From: a virus
Virus record (IMG/VR): IMGVR_UViG_3300025012_000053
Coordinates: 1 to 64,000 of that record
Direction: 5' to 3' (one strand)
DNA length: 64,000 nucleotides
The position numbers and the translations under genes were made by a program. The stretch's first letter is position 1. Each line of letters starts with the position of its first letter. The notes beneath the pieces were generated by a model. That model saw only the letters and a list, made by a program, of their open reading frames with translations, made no database searches and was not told the DNA's origin. Shown one piece after another: positions 44,547 to 54,373 of the stretch.

Positions 44547-45508
44547 TATTCAACGTTTTCAATTTGATGTTTTAACTTCATACGTACATCCTGGTTCTTG
44601 GGATCATCAAGAAAGTCGATAAGATCTTCAATTGTTCCTATCGGATGATCAGACCCGGGAAGAGAATACAGATGCCTGTTACGCTGCAGGGAGCCATTAG
44701 CTATTGACTTTTGGATCAACAGTTTTAAAGTATAGAAGTCATCATTGAGAATCGAAAGATAGGTCTTAAGATCATCTTCAATAATTTGTCCTATAGCTTT
44801 TCTTAACTGGTCAAGTGTAGCATTACGCGGTGGCTGCTTGGCATCTTTTTTAGTAAGATAGTAAACATACAGGAAGTCCTTCATCTTATCAAGGCTCGAA
44901 TCCATCTTGCCAAAGAGAATATATGCATTCTTCTTCTCTTCCAGGTTGCTGACATCGTCCAAAAGCTCTTCTCCTTCTTCCACAAGCGCGAACTTGTACG
45001 TCCCACGATCAAATCTCGAACTCCAGTTTGGAGCAATGCGATCTGTATCGGAACGGAGAACAAGAAAATTGATAAGATCTTCAATCCTGTCAAGATGAAG
45101 ATGCAGTCCATTACGATCAAGAGTAACTGTCTTTCCTCTCCAGAAACATTTTGGAGTATAAAGATTGAGTTTCTTTATATCTTCAAGACCAAGTTCTTCA
45201 GCAAGAAGAACAACATCCTCTTTAGTAAACTCCGGCATAGGATTGGCAAGTATGTTCCCTTTTAACACTGGTACTACAATACCTATCTTTGCTCCATCAT
45301 TCATGAAAGAAGAATCATGGTCGCTTGTCACCCATTGTCCTTTACGGCGAATAGGTCTTACGACATATCTCTTCTCTCGCAGATTCCTGACCTTTATTGA
45401 ATAAGGTCTTTCCATTTCAAGTACTTCATTTAGTACATCAGGCTCAGGAGCCAGCGTAGATTTTACGCCGGCTTTTCCTTTACCTGTATTGCCTCTTTTT
45501 GTTTCCAT
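44546..45508 (-). CDS. Head-associated structural protein downstream of the capsid gene (320 aa)
   Basis: The protein has a Lys/Gly-rich start (METKRGNTGKGKAGVKSTLA), a beta-rich central part and a helical C-terminal half (YVYYLTKKDAKQPPRNATLD ... LLIQKSIANGSLQRNRHLYS). A protein of similar size and composition directly follows the major capsid gene in many crAss-like genomes, where it is taken as a structural component. An SD-like AGGAG precedes the ATG in the 33-nt gap after the capsid gene. I do not know its exact location in the particle. Confidence 0.55.
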   Translation of the reverse strand: METKRGNTGKGKAGVKSTLAPEPDVLNEVLEMERPYSIKVRNLREKRYVVRPIRRKGQWVTSDHDSSFMNDGAKIGIVVPVLKGNILANPMPEFTKEDVVLLAEELGLEDIKKLNLYTPKCFWRGKTVTLDRNGLHLHLDRIEDLINFLVLRSDTDRIAPNWSSRFDRGTYKFALVEEGEELLDDVSNLEEKKNAYILFGKMDSSLDKMKDFLYVYYLTKKDAKQPPRNATLDQLRKAIGQIIEDDLKTYLSILNDDFYTLKLLIQKSIANGSLQRNRHLYSLPGSDHPIGTIEDLIDFLDDPKNQDVRMKLKHQIENVE

Positions 45509-45541
45509 GCTTTTAGTCTCCTAACTAATTTATAGATTCAG

Positions 45542-47026
45542 TTAATTCAATACGCTTGGTTTAATGGTAGCGCACCTGGTAGGATCGTTAACCAGACAAC
45601 CGCCAACGAATGCACGGTGGAATGTGTAGCCATCTTCAGGAGAAGACATGAATCTCCGTGGTCCCTGTGCCTGGAACGGATCTCTCAAACCGGGTTGATA
45701 ACCCATGAAATCTTCCATTCCTTCATTATATACAGGACGGATATTATCCTCTCCACCGGTACGTCCAACATTAAGGATCTGGTATACATAACTCTGTGCA
45801 ACACCTTTTCCGGATGGATGCATGATCTTATTACGTTCCCTGTCATCAAATGTTGAATCAACCATGACACCAAGTTGTGTTCCATCAGGACCCCAGTATT
45901 CTACATAGTTCTCATGATATCCCCAGCCATTACCGGATTTATATTTCTCATCTCCGGAATAGAAAGGTGTATAGAGAGTAGTATAGTTCTTGATTGCCTT
46001 ATGGAAGTTATATGCTCCCCACTTACCGGTACGCATGATCACTTTTCTTGTCTGACCATAACCACCTTTAGTATCATCGGTAAGATCCATGATAGCTTCG
46101 GTAAGCCATTCGATATCAACATCAAAATCATTGTAATAAAGAACATTCGATGCTTCAATCTGCTGTTCGAGGCCGGCACCCTGTTCGATCTTGAACCCGC
46201 TGTAACCAATTTGCTTGAAAGTACCATCGTCTGCACGGTTGGTAGTTGCAAAGTTGATCAGCTTATCCTTCATATCCTGGAACTGTGTTTCAAATTCCCA
46301 GTCTGCATACTGAGTCCATGTAGTCATGATTTTCTCTTTGCCATTCGAATCCATTGCCTTCCATGAGAAAGCTACCGGCCTTGAGATCATATTACCTGGT
46401 CTGGTGTCCTGCATCCTGATCATCGAGAAGGTGTTCTTCATCGAGAAAGGACTGGTATAGTTCGGGGTTCCACCTTTTATTGATAGTGTCTTTTCAACAA
46501 TGGACCATTCTTTTGAAAACCTTTTTCCGGCTACGAGTTCATCGTAAGGAATATAGAGATCAGTGTCTCCTGTGAAAAGTTCGCATTCATAATCCCACAT
46601 GGTCCCGTTTGGAACCGGTATAGCTACAATCCTGATCGGGTATACAGAATTCTTTTCACCAACTATCAGGTTAGTGTCTGAGAAATACTGTTCCGGGAAT
46701 GTAAGAGTAAACCTTGCACTGCTACGGCCAACCTGTGAGGTTGCAGAAATAGCACTGCCATTTACTGTACAAGCAATCAAAGGCACGTTCTTTTTTGAAG
46801 AACCCTGTAGCCTCCAACGAAAATCGTCATCTGTCTTTAAGGTCAGAGGACTGAATTTCTGAAGAACAAGACCGAAGTTTGTTCCCCTGTTGGCGCGATA
46901 CAGCATGTTGATCATCTGGCTCGTGTCCTGTGGTTTGTTTTGATAGATCGCACCCAAGTGGTTTTTGGTTGTTAAACCAGACCAGTCTTTGGGTTCATAC
47001 TCCTGAAGTGGTGATACTCGTTGCAT
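45542..47026 (-). CDS. Major capsid protein, crAss-like HK97 type (494 aa)
   Basis: Length, position after the scaffold gene and sequence character fit the crAss-like major capsid protein. Visible features are an N-terminal arm beginning MQRVSPLQEYEPKDW, a long central beta region, SWKAMDSNGKEKIMTTWTQ, and a C-terminal segment SSPEDGYTFHRAFVGGCLVN followed by DPTRCATIKPS, which resembles the C-terminus I recall from these proteins. There is no protease gene nearby and no obvious cleavage site in the N-arm. The upstream scaffold gene is 25 nt away; no SD is visible before this ATG. Confidence 0.8.
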   Translation of the reverse strand: MQRVSPLQEYEPKDWSGLTTKNHLGAIYQNKPQDTSQMINMLYRANRGTNFGLVLQKFSPLTLKTDDDFRWRLQGSSKKNVPLIACTVNGSAISATSQVGRSSARFTLTFPEQYFSDTNLIVGEKNSVYPIRIVAIPVPNGTMWDYECELFTGDTDLYIPYDELVAGKRFSKEWSIVEKTLSIKGGTPNYTSPFSMKNTFSMIRMQDTRPGNMISRPVAFSWKAMDSNGKEKIMTTWTQYADWEFETQFQDMKDKLINFATTNRADDGTFKQIGYSGFKIEQGAGLEQQIEASNVLYYNDFDVDIEWLTEAIMDLTDDTKGGYGQTRKVIMRTGKWGAYNFHKAIKNYTTLYTPFYSGDEKYKSGNGWGYHENYVEYWGPDGTQLGVMVDSTFDDRERNKIMHPSGKGVAQSYVYQILNVGRTGGEDNIRPVYNEGMEDFMGYQPGLRDPFQAQGPRRFMSSPEDGYTFHRAFVGGCLVNDPTRCATIKPSVLN

Positions 47027-47051
47027 TTTTATTTAATTTAGAACGATTAAG

Positions 47052-48353
47052 TTACATGTTAATAAACTGTTGTGGAAATTGAAAGTCATCCTTTTCCTCT
47101 TTTTCTCCTTTACCCTTATTTACTTCAGAGCCTGGCTTCCCTACAGTTCTTCTCTCTCCATTGAGGATACTTCCAAGACGTTTTGTAGCTGAAGTCTCAA
47201 CTTTTTTAGTAAAGACATCGAATGCCCCGTCTTTAATCTTGTCATCAAAGAATCCATTTTTGATAAAGTAAGCCAGGCGCAGTTCAAAAGCAAGAGGGTT
47301 CTTTGCTCTTTGGGCCATTGCAGCACTCATGGGGATCTTCTCTCCTTGTTTATTAGTAAAATAAACAGGAACAGTAAGTGACTTGATGAGTTCTTTCTTT
47401 TCTTCTTCTGTTACTTCAATTCCAGGGATGATCTCTTTGGTTGCTTTTACTGCAGACTGAACAGCCTCTTTTGTCTTTCTGATGGATTCATCTTTTGCAG
47501 TCTTTTGTCTTTCTGCCTGAATCCTCATCTCTTTTCTCTCTTCTTCGATGGTACTCTGGATCTCTCCAAGTCCTTCTGTAGCTTCCTCGAGAAGATCTTC
47601 CTTTTCTTTAGCTATAGCTACCATCTTGTTGATTTTTGCTTCAGAGAATCCCTTTAATGTCAAAAGGTCCTTGTAGACCTGTTCCTGAAGTTTCTCATCT
47701 TCTGCAAGGGATTTCTTTGTAATGGATCCGTATCTTTCTTCAAGGCTATAATTATCAGCCAGTGATTCAAATGGAATTCCCTTTTCAAGATCGGCAATAA
47801 ACTTAACAGCTTTATCACCTATTGTAGATTTGTATTCTTCTACACCTTCCTGAATAGACTCATCGATTTGTGTCTGTATGTGCTCATTAAGTTTTATGAT
47901 TGCCGCTACAGGTTCCAGACCATCAAGGCTTTTTAAATCAAAGTTTGGGAGTACGCCGTGTTCCAGAAGAGCCGCAGCATGGAGATAGACAGGAGATTCG
48001 TTCCCTTCATCTGGCGCACCCCCGCCCTTTTTGTCTTTCCCTGGTTTAACTGTGTCCTTCTTATTGTCATCATCATCAGGATTTTCATTATCCTGTACGT
48101 CTACGATTAATGTATCGTCTTTAGCTTTCTTCCCGGGTTCGGATTTATCCTTCACGGGTTTTTGACCTTTACCTGGTGCTCCACCACCTGGTTGCCCTTT
48201 TATCTTTTCATCGTCACCTGGTTCATCCCCGACACTTAATTCATCGTCAAGTTCATCTGTTACAGGTTGATCGACATCAAGAAGAGCACTCTCAAAACCG
48301 GATATATCCATGTTCTGAAAGAGATCGTCATTGTCATTTTGCTGCTTTCCCAT
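47052..48353 (-). CDS. Capsid scaffolding-type protein (433 aa)
   Basis: An acidic, Gly/Pro/Asp/Lys-rich disordered N-terminal third (residues ~1-130, including GDEPGDDEKIKGQPGGGAPG) is followed by long charged coiled-coil helices (~150-330, such as ATEGLGEIQSTIEEERKEMR). The C-terminal ~60 residues are basic. This composition and the position between portal and major capsid genes are typical of scaffolds. A clear AAAGGAG Shine-Dalgarno precedes the ATG by ~9 nt, unusual in Bacteroidetes-type genes and consistent with high expression. Confidence 0.7.
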   Translation of the reverse strand: MGKQQNDNDDLFQNMDISGFESALLDVDQPVTDELDDELSVGDEPGDDEKIKGQPGGGAPGKGQKPVKDKSEPGKKAKDDTLIVDVQDNENPDDDDNKKDTVKPGKDKKGGGAPDEGNESPVYLHAAALLEHGVLPNFDLKSLDGLEPVAAIIKLNEHIQTQIDESIQEGVEEYKSTIGDKAVKFIADLEKGIPFESLADNYSLEERYGSITKKSLAEDEKLQEQVYKDLLTLKGFSEAKINKMVAIAKEKEDLLEEATEGLGEIQSTIEEERKEMRIQAERQKTAKDESIRKTKEAVQSAVKATKEIIPGIEVTEEEKKELIKSLTVPVYFTNKQGEKIPMSAAMAQRAKNPLAFELRLAYFIKNGFFDDKIKDGAFDVFTKKVETSATKRLGSILNGERRTVGKPGSEVNKGKGEKEEKDDFQFPQQFINM

Positions 48354-48481
48354 TTAAAATTCTCCTTTAAATTAATACAAGTTTAGAAATTAGATTAATA
48401 CCAGACAAGAGTATCACCATACACGAGTCTTTTTAAAAAAATACTTCTATAGATAAAAACTATAAAATTAAATTTTATAAA

Positions 48482-50935
48482 TTATTTTTTTATAGTTGCA
48501 GGTTTTGGTCTTGATCTCGCGATTTTCTCAGCACTCTGAACCTGCATTCGCACGATATTTCTTTGTTCTTTAAGTTTCTCATTGAACTGTCGGATCTTCT
48601 CTTTCATCTCTTCTTTACGCTGCGCGAGCTGCAGGCGAAGCTTTTCAAGTTCAAACTCGCGTTTTTCTGATTCATCATCCGTGATCTTACCGAGATCCTT
48701 ATCTTCTCCAAGCTTAGCGTATTCAACTTCTATCTGCATCTCTTTCATGTAGATCTCAGCATCAAGCCGGTTATTCTCAATTCTTTCTGCCTGTTCAAGT
48801 TTCATGAGTTCAAGTTCATTCAATGCCTGTTGAATTCTTTCCTGGCTTTCAAGTTGTTCTTTACGTACATCATCTTCTCTTTGATTGCGTTGTTCTTCAC
48901 TATCTTCAAGTTTACGGATCATACCAGCGACACTTGTATCACGATATATTGTAAATAGATCTTTAAATGTAGCCTTGTCATTCTGAAGAGCTGCAAGAGA
49001 TAATTGTTTTATCGCTGCTATGAGTTCTGCATCATTCTGTCCATCGGATATATAATAGCCATAATCCGTTTCAGCAAACTTCCTTCCGTCAACTTCAAAG
49101 AGATGTGTTATCATACCATCATCAACATACTGAAGTTTTTTAATATTCTCTCCTGTTGCATTCTTCCATGCATACTTGGCTGTCTCAAGAAGACATTCAA
49201 GTACACGAAGTTTTGTATTATCGTGTACCCTAAACCATTCTTCAGTAATATGTGAGCTCTGGGTAACGGATCTTTCTACTCCTCCATATGTTTCCCTGTT
49301 ATCAATCTGTCCTTCGCGTTGAGGAGTAATACCGGCTACTTCACCAAGTTCATTTTTTACATATTGTGCCAGTTTAAGATTAGCAAGAATAACTTCTGAA
49401 CTATTGAGATTAAGAACATTGGAATTCCTTTGTTTTATCGTAGACAACAATTTACCCTGGGCAATACCTTTTTTACCTTCCTTGAACGAATCAGTGACCA
49501 TGTATCCATTGGCCTCTGCATACATCATTACAAGTTCCTCATCCCATCCATCAGGAATCTCTGCCAGGTCCAGTTCTGCAATAACTCCTTTATTACGTGC
49601 CGATGCAAGTTCCGTCCTGCGCATGTATACATTATAAAGGTATTTATATGGTTTAACACGGTCCATAAGCGATACACCTGTGCCTCCACCTATCGAATAT
49701 ATTGTTCCTATATATGGCGGAAGACATATTGACGGATTGGAAAACTTACTTCCTATCCTGGGAAGAGACTCAATACGCTTATACATATCAACTCCTATCT
49801 TATGCCCCTGCCACCATTCATTTATCCATCTCCAATCGATCTTCCAGCCAAGATTCTTAAACTGATCGATAGGGAAGTTCTCATCAACGATAGTCTCCTG
49901 TTCATCTCCTTTAGGATCATAATATGTCAATCTCCCTATCTTACGTCTGCTCTTCCATACAATCTTCGCAACGAAGATATTTCCTTCTGAATCAAACTGT
50001 CCACCAAAGTTACGGGCATCAGGACCATCAACAGTAATAAGTTGTGTGGCACCAAGACCACGAACATTAGGTTCATCTCTGTCAACGGGTCCACTGAATA
50101 CTATGTTTGATGCAAATCTATTTTCCCGGGCTCCTATTTCCAAGGTGTCAATCTCATCAGAAGTAAGGACATCCCAATAATCATCAATAACCTTCCCGAT
50201 AGGAACATAACCGCTGTCAATGATTATCTCTGAATCCTCTATCTTATAACTATCTCCTCCTCCAAATGTTGATATATTAAGTACATTCCGTTTACTGACA
50301 ACCGGTTCTCCATGCAGTATTGGCACCTCATATATTTCCTCGGCACCAACAAGAACATCATAAAAAGCATCTGAGAATATGTTCTTAAGCTTTTGAGTGT
50401 ACCAGAAATAATCAAGGATCCGTTGGCCCATCACTTCACCGTAATCCTGGTATTCATAATTATGATAATGTTGTAATTGTTTTAACCTTCGGGCAACCTG
50501 TTCCTCATTATATCCACCACTGGTTATCTCCTGGGAAATAAGACCAAAGACCTGTTCCCTCATCATGAACTCTTTCTCACTGACAACATCCGGGTTAACA
50601 CTTCGTAATCGCCATTCAAACCTGCGCTTCCCCTCTTCTCCTTTTAGTACATTGAACTTTGTCAGTTCGATAGGATAGTTCTGGATCTTTGCAGGAAAGT
50701 TAACTCCTTTTATTCCCATAGGATTAAATGCCTTCTCTATGTCACTCTCATCAATGATCCCATTTATAAGATCATAGTTGATCTGTTTTGCAACCCGGGA
50801 TTTACGAATCTTACTTGTATCGCCATTGGTTATTGTCAGGCCAGCCTCAATACATTCCTTACCCCATTCTTCTGTTTTTTCACGAAGTAGTTTTTTCTGA
50901 GAAGGAAATTGGTAAATAGTCATTGTAGTTGCCAT
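48482..50935 (-). CDS. Portal protein, crAss-like (817 aa)
   Basis: A large portal-type protein: an N-terminal wing with YPIELTKFNVLKGEEGKRRF, a middle segment EVPILHGEPVVSKRNVLNIS, and a stem/clip region around residues 400-560 (QYVKNELGEVAGITPQREGQ). The last ~140 residues form a very charged coiled coil (~680-800), consistent with the barrel extension of long portals, ending RSRPKPATIKK. Gene order (terminase immediately upstream with 11 nt, scaffold and capsid downstream) and length agree with crAss-like portals (~750-850 aa). Confidence 0.8.
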   Translation of the reverse strand: MATTMTIYQFPSQKKLLREKTEEWGKECIEAGLTITNGDTSKIRKSRVAKQINYDLINGIIDESDIEKAFNPMGIKGVNFPAKIQNYPIELTKFNVLKGEEGKRRFEWRLRSVNPDVVSEKEFMMREQVFGLISQEITSGGYNEEQVARRLKQLQHYHNYEYQDYGEVMGQRILDYFWYTQKLKNIFSDAFYDVLVGAEEIYEVPILHGEPVVSKRNVLNISTFGGGDSYKIEDSEIIIDSGYVPIGKVIDDYWDVLTSDEIDTLEIGARENRFASNIVFSGPVDRDEPNVRGLGATQLITVDGPDARNFGGQFDSEGNIFVAKIVWKSRRKIGRLTYYDPKGDEQETIVDENFPIDQFKNLGWKIDWRWINEWWQGHKIGVDMYKRIESLPRIGSKFSNPSICLPPYIGTIYSIGGGTGVSLMDRVKPYKYLYNVYMRRTELASARNKGVIAELDLAEIPDGWDEELVMMYAEANGYMVTDSFKEGKKGIAQGKLLSTIKQRNSNVLNLNSSEVILANLKLAQYVKNELGEVAGITPQREGQIDNRETYGGVERSVTQSSHITEEWFRVHDNTKLRVLECLLETAKYAWKNATGENIKKLQYVDDGMITHLFEVDGRKFAETDYGYYISDGQNDAELIAAIKQLSLAALQNDKATFKDLFTIYRDTSVAGMIRKLEDSEEQRNQREDDVRKEQLESQERIQQALNELELMKLEQAERIENNRLDAEIYMKEMQIEVEYAKLGEDKDLGKITDDESEKREFELEKLRLQLAQRKEEMKEKIRQFNEKLKEQRNIVRMQVQSAEKIARSRPKPATIKK

Positions 50936-50946
50936 TGCAGTATGGT

Positions 50947-53073
50947 TTAATTTTTATTACGATTTTCTAACTGAAGTCTTTTATTGATTGTTGAGAATGG
51001 ATTCGATTCCTGTTTCAGTTTTTCCTGGAACATCTCCATCCTTTTAAAGAAAGGGCTTAAAGCATCTTGTGGTTTCTTATCCATGTCATCAGGGTGAATA
51101 TGCTGCATGTCCTCTTTAAGTATCATAAGCATCTGTAAAGCATCAACCCTATCAAAGTTACCCTTTGGATTCCAATATATTAACTCCTGTAATAAAGGAA
51201 TTGAACGGATTCTATGGAGATTTAATATTTCACTACCAGGTTCTATAGATGTTGTCAGCCAGATAAGTATTTGTTCTCTTCCCCATTTCTGTATAGGAGC
51301 CGTTCCTGGCGTTCCTTTACCTCTGTTTAACAGAGACTTATCGAATATCTTATCAACGATTATCTTGGGAGTATCACATAGTAAATGTGCTGAGTGTCTG
51401 TTATTTAAATATGTAAATAAACCTTTCCAGTTATTTTCATAGTTACAAATAGCTCTGTAATAGATTAGTAACCTTCTTACTCCTTCATAATATTCATTTG
51501 CAGTGGAGGGACGACCGGTATATTCTGCAACTATCCTCTCCGTAATCCGGTTCATTATGAATGTACTACCAAGAGAATCAGTAGTACTCTTATCATGATC
51601 ATAAGTATCATTACCGGCAATATATATACCCCATGGAATAACACCATCTATAATAACCGGTTGTTCGTATATTATTATTGCACCCTGCAGATTGCGTTTA
51701 TCAAGTTCCGGGAACCTTCTTATAGGATGAAGATCGGCACTTGGTTTCCATTCTATCTTTTGTGTCTCTTCATTTATCTCAAGAAAACCAACATATTCCT
51801 GTTCTTCATATTTTTCAGGATTAGAAGTAAGATGATTAAGATGATGTTTAAGATCATTGATAGGAAAGATAGTCCCACCAATACGCATAACAGCTTCCTG
51901 GGGTGTACGTGGTTCTTCTGCAATGAATCTTATAATGGTTTCAGGGTTCTTTGTTGCTTTAATAATCTTATTCCTTGAATGATCAACCATCTCCCTGGCA
52001 ATATCTTTTAATGAATTTCCATCCTTATCCATTGCTCCTTCAAGATTCTGTTCAATAGAAACAAAATGACCACACTTACTATTCAAAGATCCTTCATCCC
52101 ATATATTAGGAACCTGATGAATATTATATGCATCACCCTGGTAGAATAACTGTTCAAGTCCCATAAAATCAGAGTCTTCCGTACCCCCGGTCCCAAAACT
52201 TACGGCTAAACCATGAGTAAGACGACCCTGTTGCATGCTTTTTAACGAGATGTTCCATGCCTGAAGAAGATTAGGATTCTTACCCGATTCCTCATAGATC
52301 AAAAGTTTACCACCCTTCCCCCTTACTTTTTGATAATCATTCTTCATTGAGATACCCATTATTTCACTCTTGAATCCTTTCTCAATCTTAAGACCTTTCT
52401 GATCTACTATATAAGATGATCTCTTATACATTGTAGTATCATGCTTCTGTCTTCTTTTTCCCCAGGGTGTATGTTGTTCGATATGATCCATCATCTCCCA
52501 TGCTTTTGAGAGAAGACCATCTTCAATAAGGAATGCTTTATCATCTGCAAATACAAAACTCTTGGATCCTGGAATAAGATAATAGTTCCTATCGCACATT
52601 GAACCAGCCTTGTAACTATATCCTCTACGTCTTGATTTAATTACAACGCCATGTTCACCATTTGCTTCTGCATCATCAAGATACCAGAAATACTGATAAT
52701 CACCATCCCAGAAATCAGGAAGAGTAAAAACACGATCTGCTTTTGCCTGTTGGTAAAGTTTAGCGACTGCATCCTGATCCGTTTCATCATCAGGAATATC
52801 AATTTCTATAGCTTTATAAATAGGACTGTAATTAAGGTAGAAATAAAAATAGCCGGGGATCTTATCCCGGCCTATATCATATCCATATACTGATCGTCTT
52901 GCTTCTTCTTCCCAGAATTTATAATACCTGGATGACGGATGATCATTTACAGGATAGTTAGTATATCTTTCAAACTCGTTAAAATGTAAAGCGCTCTCGC
53001 GCCATACCTCAGTATTATAGTGTAATGTATTCTTAAAATAACCTGTTTCTATAATTGCCTTGTTGTCATCCAT
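50947..53073 (-). CDS. Large terminase subunit, TerL (708 aa)
   Basis: The ATPase domain has a Walker-A-like segment VVIKSRRRGYSYKAGS (residues ~140-156), where the usual GKT is replaced by RGYSYK, and a Walker-B-like LLIYEES (~254). Nuclease-domain acidic residues are visible in AGNDTYDHDKSTTDSLGS (~485) and LLCDTPKIIVDK, plus D in FDRVDALQML (~641). TerL pumps DNA into the prohead and cuts concatemers. The degenerate Walker A is found in crAss-like and related terminases as I recall. It overlaps the candidate small terminase by 25 nt. Confidence 0.85.
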   Translation of the reverse strand: MDDNKAIIETGYFKNTLHYNTEVWRESALHFNEFERYTNYPVNDHPSSRYYKFWEEEARRSVYGYDIGRDKIPGYFYFYLNYSPIYKAIEIDIPDDETDQDAVAKLYQQAKADRVFTLPDFWDGDYQYFWYLDDAEANGEHGVVIKSRRRGYSYKAGSMCDRNYYLIPGSKSFVFADDKAFLIEDGLLSKAWEMMDHIEQHTPWGKRRQKHDTTMYKRSSYIVDQKGLKIEKGFKSEIMGISMKNDYQKVRGKGGKLLIYEESGKNPNLLQAWNISLKSMQQGRLTHGLAVSFGTGGTEDSDFMGLEQLFYQGDAYNIHQVPNIWDEGSLNSKCGHFVSIEQNLEGAMDKDGNSLKDIAREMVDHSRNKIIKATKNPETIIRFIAEEPRTPQEAVMRIGGTIFPINDLKHHLNHLTSNPEKYEEQEYVGFLEINEETQKIEWKPSADLHPIRRFPELDKRNLQGAIIIYEQPVIIDGVIPWGIYIAGNDTYDHDKSTTDSLGSTFIMNRITERIVAEYTGRPSTANEYYEGVRRLLIYYRAICNYENNWKGLFTYLNNRHSAHLLCDTPKIIVDKIFDKSLLNRGKGTPGTAPIQKWGREQILIWLTTSIEPGSEILNLHRIRSIPLLQELIYWNPKGNFDRVDALQMLMILKEDMQHIHPDDMDKKPQDALSPFFKRMEMFQEKLKQESNPFSTINKRLQLENRNKN

Positions 53074-53606
53074 GTTGCTTTCTCAGTATCTTCGAAAATA
53101 CCAACTTTACCACCACCGCGTATTGACATCTGATCCTCTTCACCATAAATCTTTTTTTCCCATTTCTCAAGATCCTCAACAATAGATCCTACATCTTTCA
53201 ATGCTTTAGTGGCCAGGGCCGGGTTATATGATTTGGTATCATTGTCACTATTAAACTTTAAAGCTTCATTGAACTTGATTATTGAATCAACAGTGTCACG
53301 TATACTGCGAAGATATCTCATTGATGATGTCTCCTGCAGTTTAATATATTTCTTTATTGCTTCTTCAATAATATCATCAGTTACATATTCCGGATCTTCC
53401 ATTACTTCCCGGGATATCATGGAACGTTTTTCAATACCATAAATATTATACTCACTTTTATAGTCTGCCACAAAATAAACATAGGCGAGTTGTTTGGTCG
53501 CTTTTTCTTTATTCTTTGAAATATCTCTATCCCATATCTTCCTGAACTCCGGGATCAACAGCATCCTGGGTTCTATCGTTACCTTGTTCTGATTGAGAAT
53601 AAACAT
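53049..53606 (-). CDS. Conserved crAss-like protein, candidate small terminase (185 aa)
   Basis: The N-terminal sequence EPRMLLIPEFRKIWDRDISK and TKQLAYVYFVADYKSEYNIYG resembles a protein I recall next to the large terminase in crAss-like phages. The remainder is helical (EEAIKKYIKLQETSSMRYLR), as expected for an oligomeric DNA-binding subunit, and the C-terminus is flexible and Gly-rich (SIRGGGKVG). It overlaps TerL by 25 nt and the HU/IHF-like gene by 80 nt in another frame. Assignment as TerS is inferred from position. Confidence 0.5.
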   Translation of the reverse strand: MFILNQNKVTIEPRMLLIPEFRKIWDRDISKNKEKATKQLAYVYFVADYKSEYNIYGIEKRSMISREVMEDPEYVTDDIIEEAIKKYIKLQETSSMRYLRSIRDTVDSIIKFNEALKFNSDNDTKSYNPALATKALKDVGSIVEDLEKWEKKIYGEEDQMSIRGGGKVGIFEDTEKATWMTTRQL

Positions 53607-53850
53607 CTTCTATTGTTTTTTTACTTTTGTTTACAAAGAAATTACGCTTACCTTTTTTCACTTTGAAACATCCAAAATATTCTAATCGCACATAAGGGAA
53701 ATAATTATTATAAGAATCAACTTTCTTCATCGTTTCCTTGACCATCTCAAATTCAACAGAGACAATCATCTTAACGGTATTTTTATGTATTCCGTGTTTC
53801 TTAGCTATTTCTTCGCATATGCGATCAATTCGTTTTGAGTGGATGTCCAT
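53527..53850 (-). CDS. HU/IHF-like DNA-binding protein (107 aa)
   Basis: Residues ~1-75 follow the HU/IHF fold: two helices (ICEEIAKKHGIHKNTVKMIV and a second ending VKETMKKVDSYN) and then a beta arm with VRLEYFGCFKVKKGKRNFFV, where the FGxFxVKxGKR pattern corresponds to the FGxFxxxxRxxR of HU/IHF. crAss-like phages are known to encode IHF-like proteins. The C-terminal ~30 residues are an acidic tail that overlaps the next gene. It may bend DNA for packaging or replication initiation. Confidence 0.7.
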   Translation of the reverse strand: MDIHSKRIDRICEEIAKKHGIHKNTVKMIVSVEFEMVKETMKKVDSYNNYFPYVRLEYFGCFKVKKGKRNFFVNKSKKTIEDVYSQSEQGNDRTQDAVDPGVQEDMG

Positions 53851-54238
53851 TTAACCTGAATGTAAAAGTTAAACTACGATCATCAGCTAATATTACAAAT
53901 ATCGGCTTAATATTCTTTCCTTCCAAAATGCCAAGATTTCTTAATTGAGAAATATATATATTAAGATGATGCTCCTTCATTTTAAGATTATCACAGATCA
54001 TCTCCTTTACTTCTCTTGAAAAAAGCTGAGCAGATCTATCCTTTTCAGGTATATTCTTATACTCATCATTAAAGTAAAGTAGTTGTGCAAGGACTCTCAT
54101 AGGTTTATCGCTAAGAGTAGCCTTACGATTACCGGTAATATGCTTGAGCATGGAATCTATAGCCGGCTTCTTGAGGATCAGATACTCGAGAAAGAATTTT
54201 TCCCTGGTTGTTGTGATATTGATATTTTCTGCGAGCAT
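53825..54238 (-). CDS. Possible winged-helix DNA-binding protein (137 aa)
   Basis: A small basic protein whose middle (residues ~45-110, VLAQLLYFNDEYKN ... VKEMICDNLKMKEHHLNIYI, then SQLRNLGILEGKNI) reads as a winged helix with a recognition-helix-like HHLNIYISQLRNLG. The last 25 residues form a beta hairpin (IFVILADDRSLTFTFRLNGH). Its leader (190 nt) is the largest gap in the window and contains a promoter match and an inverted repeat, so the protein may be a regulator controlling packaging and structural genes. Its stop overlaps the HU/IHF-like start by 26 nt. Confidence 0.5.
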   Translation of the reverse strand: MLAENINITTTREKFFLEYLILKKPAIDSMLKHITGNRKATLSDKPMRVLAQLLYFNDEYKNIPEKDRSAQLFSREVKEMICDNLKMKEHHLNIYISQLRNLGILEGKNIKPIFVILADDRSLTFTFRLNGHPLKTN

Positions 54239-54287
54239 GATTAAATTTTATAAAATCAAAATTTATAAATTTCAATTTAATACACAA

Positions 54288-54317
54288 AAGCCAGGTGAGG
54301 AACATCCCCCCTGGCTT
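54288..54317 (-). terminator. Inverted repeat between promoter and winged-helix gene: terminator or attenuator
   Basis: AAGCCAGG (54288-54295) pairs with CCTGGCTT (54310-54317) around a 14-nt loop. On the minus strand it is followed by TTTTGTGTATT, and on the plus strand by AAGTTTTTT, so it can act in either direction. It lies downstream of the promoter match at 54374-54405, so it may attenuate the winged-helix/terminase transcript as well as end the GroES transcript. Confidence 0.55.
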
Positions 54318-54373
54318 AAGTTTTTTAAGACGATGATTTAATAATTCTCCATACTGCAATCAAGTTACTTCGT

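Noticed and set aside
48354-48481. Possible promoter in the portal-scaffold gap
   Set aside because: No TAnnTTTG box at a proper distance from a TTTG; only an AT-rich motif and the scaffold Shine-Dalgarno are clear.
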